Assembly: GCA_031425195.1 (NCBI GenBank) | Contig: JANPIX010000013.1 | Location: 112,342 to 176,341, forward strand | Reading direction: 5' to 3' | Source of the DNA: JANPIX01 sp031425195 | GTDB taxonomy: Bacteria; Pseudomonadota; Alphaproteobacteria; Rhodobacterales; Rhodobacteraceae | DNA: 64,000 nt | Shown: piece after piece, positions 27,908 to 34,524 of the stretch | How the letters are laid out: each line of letters opens with the position of its first letter | Numbering within the stretch: the stretch's first letter is position 1 | The notes under the pieces: model-generated | The model's input: the letters and a program-made list of their open reading frames with translations, nothing else | Databases searched by the model: none | Told to the model about the DNA's origin: nothing | Program-made: the position numbers and the translations under genes

Positions 27908-28107
27908 GATCGCTCACTCCTGATGATGGGGCGCGCCTTGCCCGCTGTATCAAGCCGAACATCTTGAAATCGCCGGTTCGGCAGGTGCAATTCTGCGTCA
28001 ATACAGGCGCTGCACGCGAAAAATACGTTTGCTGTACAATAGAAATACCATGCCACGATCCGAAAATCGCGGAAAATCGGCATGGGCAAGATTTGCGGCC
28101 ATAAGGT

Positions 28108-28133
28108 ACCGACCGGCTTCGTGGCCGGTCGGT
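28108..28133 (-). terminator. Hairpin downstream of metZ
   Basis: A perfect 10-bp stem (ACCGACCGGC at 28108-28117 with GCCGGTCGGT at 28124-28133) with a 6-base loop lies about 50 bases after the metZ stop on the reverse strand. There is no T-run, so termination may be Rho-dependent or inefficient. The rest of 27908-28179 shows no supported gene. Confidence 0.5.
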
Positions 28134-28179
28134 TCAATCATCCAACAGTTCGCCTGAGCGGTCGCAATGGCGGCAGATG

Positions 28180-29364
28180 TCAGCCGTTTGCCACCAGTGC
28201 CTGCCGCAGATCGTCGATCAGATCCCCCGTATCCTCCAACCCCACAGACAACCGCACCAGCCCCGGCGTAATCCCAAGCCGCGCCTTCGTCTCATCCGAC
28301 AGTCGCGAATGGGTGGTCGTGGCCGGATGCGTGGCAATCGATTTGGCATCGCCCAAGTTGTTGGAAATGCTGATGATCTTCAGCGCATTCAGGAACCGGA
28401 ACGCCGCCTCTTTGCCGCCCTTGACGTCAAACGTGACAAGCGTACCACCCGATCCCATCTGCGCCATGGCAAGGTCGTGCTGGGGGTGGCTTGGCAAACC
28501 CGGAAAGATCACCTTGTCCAACCGCGCCTCAGCTTCCAGCACCTGTGCAATCTGCAAGGCACTCTCCGCCATGGCACGACACCGCAAGTCCAGCGTGGCC
28601 ATCCCGTTCAACATGATCCAGGCCGTAAACGGCGACATGCTGCCCCCGGTATGCTTCATGTAGGGTTCCGCCACCTTGCGCACGAAATCCCGCGTTCCAC
28701 AGATGACCCCCCCCAAAGCCCGCCCCTGACCGTCCACATGTTTGGTTGTGGAATACACAACAACATCAGCCCCTTGCGCCACAGCGTCGGAAAAAACAGG
28801 GGTCGCAAAAACGTTGTCACAGATCACCAGCGCGCCCACCGCATGCGCGATGTCGGACACGGCGCGTATGTCGATCAGCTCCAACGTGGGGTTCGACATG
28901 GATTCGAAGAAAACCGCCTTCGTCCCCGGCACAACCGCCTTGCGCCACTGATCAAGGTCGGTGCCATCAACGAATGTCACCTTGACGCCATACCGCTGCA
29001 ACACGTCTTCCAGCACGTAAAGACACGACCCGAACAGCGCACGCGATGACACCACATGGTCGCCCGCCGACAACATCGACATCAGCGCGCCGCTGACGGC
29101 CGCCATTCCGCTTGCTGTGGCAAAGGCGTCTTCGGTGCCCTCCAGTGCGGCGATTCGTTCTTCGAACATCCGCGTCGTGGGGTTGCCATAGCGCGCATAG
29201 ATGAACTCGTCCGGCCCCGCCTTCACGAACCGCGCCTCTGCGGCCTCGGCTGACGGATAGACAAAGCCCTGCGTCAGAAAGATCGCCTCGGCCATCTCAC
29301 CATACTGGCTGCGGCGGGTGCCTTCATGCACCAGTTGCGTGCGCGTTTTCCATTCTTTTGTCAT
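28180..29364 (-). CDS. metZ: O-succinylhomoserine sulfhydrylase
   Basis: This 394-residue PLP enzyme of the cystathionine gamma-synthase family makes homocysteine directly from O-succinylhomoserine (or the acetyl ester) and sulfide. The PLP lysine is at about residue 208 in VVVYSTTKHVDGQG, preceded by SNPTLELIDI and followed by SMSPFTAWIMLNGM. The N-terminus MTKEWKTRTQLVHEGTRRSQ is typical of alphaproteobacterial MetZ. The gene has a SAM-II riboswitch and a terminator in its leader, so it should be repressed when S-adenosylmethionine is abundant. That regulation supports the methionine assignment over cystathionine lyase-type homologues. Confidence 0.94.
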   Translation of the reverse strand: MTKEWKTRTQLVHEGTRRSQYGEMAEAIFLTQGFVYPSAEAAEARFVKAGPDEFIYARYGNPTTRMFEERIAALEGTEDAFATASGMAAVSGALMSMLSAGDHVVSSRALFGSCLYVLEDVLQRYGVKVTFVDGTDLDQWRKAVVPGTKAVFFESMSNPTLELIDIRAVSDIAHAVGALVICDNVFATPVFSDAVAQGADVVVYSTTKHVDGQGRALGGVICGTRDFVRKVAEPYMKHTGGSMSPFTAWIMLNGMATLDLRCRAMAESALQIAQVLEAEARLDKVIFPGLPSHPQHDLAMAQMGSGGTLVTFDVKGGKEAAFRFLNALKIISISNNLGDAKSIATHPATTTHSRLSDETKARLGITPGLVRLSVGLEDTGDLIDDLRQALVANG

Positions 29365-29399
29365 GGCCCATCTTTCGTGCTGTCTGGCCGTCGGCCAAC

Positions 29400-29430
29400 A
29401 AAAAACCCCGGCAAACCAGAGGTGCCGGGG
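29400..29430 (-). terminator. Attenuator hairpin in the metZ leader
   Basis: An 8-bp stem (CCCCGGCA at 29406-29413 with TGCCGGGG at 29423-29430 on the + strand) is followed on the reverse strand by six T residues. It lies between the SAM-II aptamer and the metZ start, as expected for a Rho-independent attenuator. Confidence 0.88.
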
Positions 29431-29439
29431 CCAAAGCCC

Positions 29440-29498
29440 TTTTCCCTCTTTAGCGGCTTGTTTAACGTGGCCCGCAATCCGGTATCAAATCGCCACGC
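29440..29498 (-). promoter_or_regulatory. SAM-II riboswitch controlling metZ
   Basis: On the reverse strand the leader shows the SAM-II aptamer in order. The P1 5' arm CGTGG (29493-29497) is followed by the conserved GATTTGA and by TTGC. Next come the P1 3' arm CCACG (29466-29470) joined to TTAAACAAG, and GCTAAA (29449-29454), which forms the pseudoknot side. These blocks match the alphaproteobacterial metA/metZ leader family in sequence, order and spacing. Binding S-adenosylmethionine is known to stabilise this pseudoknot and shut off the downstream gene. The nearby terminator suggests transcriptional control, though translation could also be affected. Confidence 0.92.
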
Positions 29499-29502
29499 CG
29501 TC

Positions 29503-29531
29503 TGGATACGCCGCACCTGCGCCGTGGTCAA
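29503..29531 (-). promoter_or_regulatory. Candidate sigma-70 promoter for metZ
   Basis: On the reverse strand a TTGACC -35 box (29526-29531) is separated by exactly 17 bases from a TATCCA -10-like box (29503-29508). The predicted start falls at about 29495-29497, which is the first base of the riboswitch P1 stem. The -10 box matches the consensus only partly. Confidence 0.55.
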
Positions 29532-29547
29532 CCACAAGGACCCTGCC

Positions 29548-30240
29548 ATGATCGAGCTTTATTACTGGCCCACCCCGAACGGCCACAAGATCACCATCGC
29601 GCTGGAGGAAATGAACCTGCCGTACAGCGTGAAATATATCGATATCGGCGCGGGCGACCAATTCGCGCCCGACTTTCTGGCCATCGCGCCCAACAACCGG
29701 ATGCCCGCGATCACCGATCCTGATGGGCCGGACGGCGCGCCTGTGTCGATCTTTGAATCAGGTGCGATCCTGCAATACCTTGCCCGCAAGACCGGCCAGT
29801 TTTGTGGCCCGACGGAACGCGACAGGATTGCCGTTGACCAGTGGCTGATGTGGCAGATGGGCGGTGTCGGCCCGATGGCGGGGCAGGCGAACCACTTCCT
29901 GCGCTATGCGCCGCAGATGGACCCGCCACAGGTGCTGCCCTATGCGCAAGACCGCTACCGCCGTGAGGTTGCGCGGCTTTACGGCGTGCTTGACCGGCAA
30001 TTGGCCAAGGGCCGCTATGTCGCGGGTGATTTCCTGTCGATCGCCGATTTTGCCATCTGGCCGTGGGCCGCCGGTTGGGAACGGCAGGAACAAACCCTTG
30101 ACGACAAACCGCATTTCGCCCGCTGGCTCGACGAACTCGGCACCCGCCCGGCATTCGAAAAGGGCAAGACAGTGGGCCAAGATCGCCGCCGCCTTGGGCC
30201 ACCGGACGCAAAGGAGCAGGAGATTCTGTTCAAACGCTGA
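29548..30240 (+). CDS. Glutathione S-transferase family protein (YfcG/Ure2p-like)
   Basis: This 230-residue protein has an N-terminal thioredoxin-like GST domain (MIELYYWPTPNGHKITIALEE, PNNRMPAITDP, IFESGAILQYLA) and an all-helical C-terminal domain (YVAGDFLSIADFAIWPW). The TPNG motif near the N-terminus is typical of the YfcG/GstB disulfide-bond oxidoreductases, which use glutathione with a threonine or asparagine rather than serine or tyrosine. AAGGA lies 7 bases before the ATG. It is divergent from metZ and its 5' end overlaps the metZ promoter region. The substrate is unknown. Confidence 0.92.
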   Translation: MIELYYWPTPNGHKITIALEEMNLPYSVKYIDIGAGDQFAPDFLAIAPNNRMPAITDPDGPDGAPVSIFESGAILQYLARKTGQFCGPTERDRIAVDQWLMWQMGGVGPMAGQANHFLRYAPQMDPPQVLPYAQDRYRREVARLYGVLDRQLAKGRYVAGDFLSIADFAIWPWAAGWERQEQTLDDKPHFARWLDELGTRPAFEKGKTVGQDRRRLGPPDAKEQEILFKR

Positions 30241-30276
30241 CGGATTTGCAGGCGGTCTGTCAGACGAGCGGGGCGA

Positions 30277-30915
30277 TCAGGGGGCTTCCTTGTCGTCCTG
30301 TACGGCGAACTTTTCGATCACCTTGGACTGTGTGATGAAAAACAAGAACAGCGCGGCTGTCAGGCCGAATGTCTTGAAATTTACCCAGGCCTCGGTGCTC
30401 ATCGTGCGCCAGATCACTTCGTTTGCGACGGCCAGCGCCGCAAAGAACGCGGTCAGGCGGCGGGTCAGGATCATCCACCCTTCGGTTTGCATCGGAAGCG
30501 ACTCTTCCATCACCGCCTTCAGATAGGATTGCCCCCGCAGCAAGCCGAACCCAAGGATCGCAGCGAACAGAAGATAGATCATCGTCGGCTTCATCTTGAA
30601 GAACCGCTCGTCATTCAGCCAGACGGACAGGCCTCCGAACAGGATCACCAGAACAAGGGTTGCCACCTGCATTTTCGACAGTTTGCCTGTCAGTGCCCAA
30701 AGAAGTGCCGAACTCCCGATCATGAGGGGAATGAACAGGGCCGTCATCACGATGAAGCCCGAGTATTCGGTTCCGCCCACGGTGTAGGTCTGGCCCTTCA
30801 ACAGGACGAAACCGGCAAAGAACGCGGCGACAGGGCCAAGTTCAAGCGCGGTCTTGAGCATCGGGTTGATCTTGCGAACAGGGGGCATGTCAGTTTCCGG
30901 TTGCTGTTGGGTCAT
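30277..30915 (-). CDS. yciB: Inner membrane-spanning protein YciB (septation protein A family)
   Basis: This 212-residue protein is a YciB/IspZ family integral membrane protein, implicated in envelope synthesis and septation. Family marks are the opening LELGPVAAFFAGF, the LPMQTEGWMILTRR-like segment, and the closing FKTFGLTAALFLFFITQSKVI. Five or six hydrophobic helices are visible. Two starts are possible: ATG at 30915 with GAGG six bases upstream, overlapping the previous gene by 26 bases, or ATG at 30888 immediately after that gene's stop. It follows ftsY and an exported protein in the same operon. Confidence 0.9.
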   Translation of the reverse strand: MTQQQPETDMPPVRKINPMLKTALELGPVAAFFAGFVLLKGQTYTVGGTEYSGFIVMTALFIPLMIGSSALLWALTGKLSKMQVATLVLVILFGGLSVWLNDERFFKMKPTMIYLLFAAILGFGLLRGQSYLKAVMEESLPMQTEGWMILTRRLTAFFAALAVANEVIWRTMSTEAWVNFKTFGLTAALFLFFITQSKVIEKFAVQDDKEAP

Positions 30916-31798
30916 AAACGGCCTCGATCTTCAAATCACCAAACGCCTTCGTCCAGTCCTGCGCCGTGCGGGGAACACCCCGAACCAGAAGCGGCAGCAG
31001 GGTGCCAGCCCCGATGCCCGTATCGGATTGTACGGTCAGGGTAAAAAGCCCCCTTGGGTTGGGCAGGTCACCCAAAAGCGTTTCAATGTCGCGCCGCGCA
31101 TCGGGCGGCAGCATGTCGGCGGGCAGGGTGGTCACCCACGTCCCGGCGTCGGCCATCGCGGCGTCAAACCCGGCATCTTCGGCCACAAGCGGCCCGAGGA
31201 TGCTGCGGCCAAACGATGACGCCATCACGATGTCTACCCTGATCCTGTGCGCCTTGATCGTGCCGATTTCGGCAGGCAGACCAGAGGCGGTGATCGTTTT
31301 CACGCCGCTGAACGCTGCCTCGGCCACGATGCGGCTTCCACCCGGCAGATCAATCGACAAGGGGGCCACGGACAGGTTGCCTGTCGCCGCATCATGGCTT
31401 GCCACCGCGTCGATATCGGCGCCCGTGTTCGCCAAAAGGCCCCCGAAGGCAAGGTCGTTCATCCCGGCTCCCTGCCGCAACCGCAGGCGCAGGTCGGTGA
31501 TTTCCACGGCAACCGTCCCCGGTTGCGGGCTGTGCCAGCGCAGACGTTCGGCCCTTACGGACTGGGGCCATTTCCCCTTGGTCCATTCCACCGCCACGCC
31601 CGGTGCGACACAACCGTCCGGGCCGGATTGCACGCCTGCAGGCAGGTCGATCATCGGCGCATCAGCGCCCTGCGCCGGACCCAGGCTTGCAAGATCGGCG
31701 GCGCAATCCACGCCAAAGGCCCCGGCCGCGTCCTGCGCCAGCACAGGGCCCGCTGCGATCAGACCAAGGCCCAGAACCGCAAGCCCGTGGCGCATCAT
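30890..31798 (-). CDS. Exported protein of unknown function between ftsY and yciB
   Basis: This 302-residue protein has a clear Sec signal peptide (MMRHGLAVLGLGLIAAGPVLAQ, cleavage after AQ at about 22) and a soluble beta-rich remainder with no domain I recognise. Two early cysteines (in VDCAADL and DGCVAP) could form a disulfide. Its ATG shares one base with the ftsY stop and its 3' end overlaps yciB, so it is translated in an operon with them. A periplasmic, lipid-carrier-like role is possible from shape alone, but I assign no function. Confidence 0.8.
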   Translation of the reverse strand: MMRHGLAVLGLGLIAAGPVLAQDAAGAFGVDCAADLASLGPAQGADAPMIDLPAGVQSGPDGCVAPGVAVEWTKGKWPQSVRAERLRWHSPQPGTVAVEITDLRLRLRQGAGMNDLAFGGLLANTGADIDAVASHDAATGNLSVAPLSIDLPGGSRIVAEAAFSGVKTITASGLPAEIGTIKAHRIRVDIVMASSFGRSILGPLVAEDAGFDAAMADAGTWVTTLPADMLPPDARRDIETLLGDLPNPRGLFTLTVQSDTGIGAGTLLPLLVRGVPRTAQDWTKAFGDLKIEAVYDPTATGN

Positions 31799-32808
31799 CA
31801 GACCCCCACCAAGGCGCGGGCAAAATCGTCCGGGTCAAAGGGTTGCAAGTCATCAATCTGTTCACCCACACCGATGGCGTGAATGGGCAATCCGAACCTG
31901 TCGGCCAATGCCACCAGCACACCACCCTTGGCCGTCCCGTCCAGTTTGGTCATCACAAGGCCCGACACATCGGCAAGTTTGCGGAAAATCTCCACCTGGT
32001 TCAAAGCGTTCTGGCCCGTTGTGGCGTCCAGCACCAACAGTGTGTTGTGCGGCGCATCCGGGTCTTTCTTGCGGATCACCCGCACGATCTTGGACAATTC
32101 TTCCATCAGGTCGGCCCGGTTCTGCAACCGGCCTGCCGTGTCGATCAACAGAAGATCGGCCCCGCTTTCCTGCGCCTTGGTCATCGCGTCAAAGGCAAGA
32201 CTGGCGGGATCACTGCCTTCGGGGGCCGTCAACACCGGAACCCCCGCGCGCTGACCCCAGACCTGAAGCTGTTCCACGGCAGCCGCCCGGAACGTGTCCC
32301 CGGCAGCAATCACCACGGTCTTGCCCGCCGCCTTGAATTGGCTGGCAAGTTTGCCAATCGTCGTGGTCTTGCCCGACCCGTTCACACCCACGACCAGCAC
32401 CACCTGCGGACGTTTCGGGAACAGCGGCATCGGGCGGGCCACGGGTGTCAGGATGCGTGCGATTTCGTCGGCCAGCGCCTGCTTGATTTCCCCGGTCGAC
32501 ACCCGGCGGCCAAACCGCCCTTCTGCGATGTTCGCGGTGACCCGGATGGCCGTATCAACGCCCATGTCCGCCTCGATCAGCAGTTCTTCCAGACTTTGCA
32601 GCATGGCGTCGTCCAGAACCCGCCGCGCCTCTGCCGTGTCGCGGCCCAGCAGGCGGCCCAGAAGGCCCGGTTTGTCTGTCTGCGGGTCTGCGGCGGCCGG
32701 ACTGTCAATGTTCGACACCGGGGCGTCGCTGACCAGCGCGTCAAGCCCTTCGCCGATGCGGTCCGACGACCGGAACATCTTGTCGCGCAGTTTCTTGAAA
32801 AAGGACAT
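31798..32808 (-). CDS. ftsY: Signal recognition particle receptor FtsY
   Basis: This 336-residue SRP receptor GTPase docks ribosome-nascent chain complexes at the membrane. The NG domain carries the P-loop GVNGSGKTTT (about 141-150), TFRAAAVEQL, LIDTAGRL, and TKLDGTAKGG. A short acidic A region precedes it. The ATG at 32808 gives MSFFKKLRDKMFRSSD, the usual start, and the longer frame to 32874 is dropped. It begins an operon with an exported protein and yciB. Confidence 0.97.
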   Translation of the reverse strand: MSFFKKLRDKMFRSSDRIGEGLDALVSDAPVSNIDSPAAADPQTDKPGLLGRLLGRDTAEARRVLDDAMLQSLEELLIEADMGVDTAIRVTANIAEGRFGRRVSTGEIKQALADEIARILTPVARPMPLFPKRPQVVLVVGVNGSGKTTTIGKLASQFKAAGKTVVIAAGDTFRAAAVEQLQVWGQRAGVPVLTAPEGSDPASLAFDAMTKAQESGADLLLIDTAGRLQNRADLMEELSKIVRVIRKKDPDAPHNTLLVLDATTGQNALNQVEIFRKLADVSGLVMTKLDGTAKGGVLVALADRFGLPIHAIGVGEQIDDLQPFDPDDFARALVGV

Positions 32809-32955
32809 GCCCGGGTTTTGCCTTGTCTGACGATTGCCTGTGCCGTGCCGGGTCACCAACGGCACCCCATTCACCTAGTCACTTTGCAGCCAAAGGGAAA
32901 GACCTGCGGCAACGATGCGGCTGGCACAGGCGCACAAGGCTGTTAGACTTGTTCC

Positions 32956-33999
32956 ATGCGCGTTGTCACCTCACCCGTGTTCCTGTTTGCCGTGGCCAGC
33001 CTGATACCTTTCGGGTTGCTGTTCTGTGCTGTGGCGGCAGGGGGCGCATGGGTCTGGGCACCCCTGCTGTACATGACGCTGTTTGCGGCGGCGTTGGATC
33101 AGATCGTGCCCTGGGTGGCACCCCACACGGACGGTGACGAGTTTCCTGCGGGCGACGGCCTGCTTGCAATGCTGGCGCTGGCGCATCTTGTGATGCTGCC
33201 GGTGGTCGTCTGGGCAGTTGCCGGGCCATCGGCACTTGGCGGCTGGGACCGCGCCGTCGTCGCGCTGGGCGCTGGGCTGGTGTTCGGGCAGATTTCCAAC
33301 CCTGCGGCACACGAGATGATCCACAGCCCCCGGCGCGGATTGTTCCGGCTGGGCATGGCGATTTACACGTCGCTGCTGTTTGGTCACCACACCTCGGCCC
33401 ACCGTCTGGTGCACCACAGCCGGGCGGCAAGCGTGGAAGACCCCAACACCGCGCGTGCCGGCGAAAGCTATTACCGGTTTGCGCGCAGGGCGTGGATCGG
33501 ATCGTTCCGCGCCGGACGCGTCGCCGAAGATAGGCTGCGTGCAAAGACAGGCGCGCCACATCCCTATTGGATCTATTTCGGCGGGGCAGGGCTGGCCCTT
33601 GGCCTTGGCTTTGTGATTGCGGGTTGGCCGGGGATGGCGGTCTGGGCGCTTCTCGCTGGTCACGCACAGGCGCAGTTATTGCTTGCAGATTACGTGCAGC
33701 ACTACGGGTTGCTGCGCGCCGTTCTGTCCGACGGCAGGCGCGAACCTGTGGGTGACAGTCACAGCTGGAACGCGCCGCACTGGTTTTCGGCCCGCCTCAT
33801 GCTGAACGCTCCGCGACATTCCGACCATCACGCCCATCCGTCGCGGCCCTTCACCGCGTTGCGATTGCCCGCCGCCACCGATGCGCCGATGCTGCCCTAT
33901 CCCCTGCCGCTTTGCTGCACGATGGCGCTTGTTCCGCCTTTGTGGCGGCGGGTGATCCATCCGCATCTGGCGCGCTGGCAGCCGTCGCAAGCCGGCTGA
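32956..33999 (+). CDS. AlkB-like membrane di-iron alkane monooxygenase
   Basis: This 347-residue polytopic protein has the eight-histidine clusters of the membrane fatty acid desaturase/alkane hydroxylase superfamily. The clusters are HEMIH (119-123), HTSAHRLVHH (145-154) and RHSDHH (287-292), with the AlkB signature DYVQHYGL at 245-252. AlkB enzymes hydroxylate terminal C-H bonds of medium-chain alkanes using rubredoxin as electron donor. No rubredoxin or rubredoxin reductase is adjacent. Substrate is unresolved; related xylene or fatty-acid hydroxylases are alternatives. No ribosome site stands out before the ATG. The GC content does not differ visibly from its neighbours. Confidence 0.88.
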   Translation: MRVVTSPVFLFAVASLIPFGLLFCAVAAGGAWVWAPLLYMTLFAAALDQIVPWVAPHTDGDEFPAGDGLLAMLALAHLVMLPVVVWAVAGPSALGGWDRAVVALGAGLVFGQISNPAAHEMIHSPRRGLFRLGMAIYTSLLFGHHTSAHRLVHHSRAASVEDPNTARAGESYYRFARRAWIGSFRAGRVAEDRLRAKTGAPHPYWIYFGGAGLALGLGFVIAGWPGMAVWALLAGHAQAQLLLADYVQHYGLLRAVLSDGRREPVGDSHSWNAPHWFSARLMLNAPRHSDHHAHPSRPFTALRLPAATDAPMLPYPLPLCCTMALVPPLWRRVIHPHLARWQPSQAG

Positions 34000-34095
34000 T
34001 GACCGCCTTCACAGCGGCGCGAGCATCTGGCCATCGCCCCGCTGGCGTGGCAGACTGCAGCCGGATGCGAAGCCACGCCACAGACGGAGATTGCG

Positions 34096-34512
34096 ATGCA
34101 CGCGCGACATTCCCTTTTCCTTGCTGCTTTGGCGTTGGTCCTTGGCCTGTCTGCCGTGCCCGCAGCGGCGCAAACCCCGATGACAGCCGACGCATTCGAC
34201 GCTTATGTAACGGGCCATACCCTGACCTATGACTACGGTGCGGGTGTTTTGGGGATCGAGGAATACCTGCCCGGCCGCCGCGTCCGCTGGGCGTTCGAGG
34301 GGGATACCTGTCTGGACGGCACCTGGTTTCAGGATGCAGACCAGATCTGTTTTGTCTACGAAAACGACGATATTCCGCAGTGCTGGCATTTCTACAGCAC
34401 GCCGGGCGGCCTGAGTGCGACCTTTCTTGGTGACGAGTTGGGGTCGCAGATCACCGAAATCGAAAAGACCACAAAACCGCTTGCCTGCGCGGGGCCAGAC
34501 GTCGGCGTCTGA
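34096..34512 (+). CDS. Small secreted protein of unknown function
   Basis: This 138-residue protein has a Sec signal peptide ending AAAQ at about residue 26. The mature part of about 110 residues has four cysteines (in EGDTCLDG, DQICFVYE, PQCWHFYS and LACAG) that could pair as disulfides, and aromatic-rich short segments. GGAG lies 6 bases before the ATG. It resembles small exported DUF995-like proteins of this group, but the match is not firm. It is 96 bases after the AlkB-like gene and convergent with the protease-like gene. Confidence 0.75.
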   Translation: MHARHSLFLAALALVLGLSAVPAAAQTPMTADAFDAYVTGHTLTYDYGAGVLGIEEYLPGRRVRWAFEGDTCLDGTWFQDADQICFVYENDDIPQCWHFYSTPGGLSATFLGDELGSQITEIEKTTKPLACAGPDVGV

Positions 34513-34524
34513 CCCCGGCGCGAC

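Noticed and set aside
28082..28663. + strand ORF of 193 codons opposite metZ
   Set aside because: It overlaps metZ almost completely and lacks a recognisable product.
31603..32946. + strand ORF opposite ftsY
   Set aside because: Shadow of ftsY and the exported protein gene; no domain.
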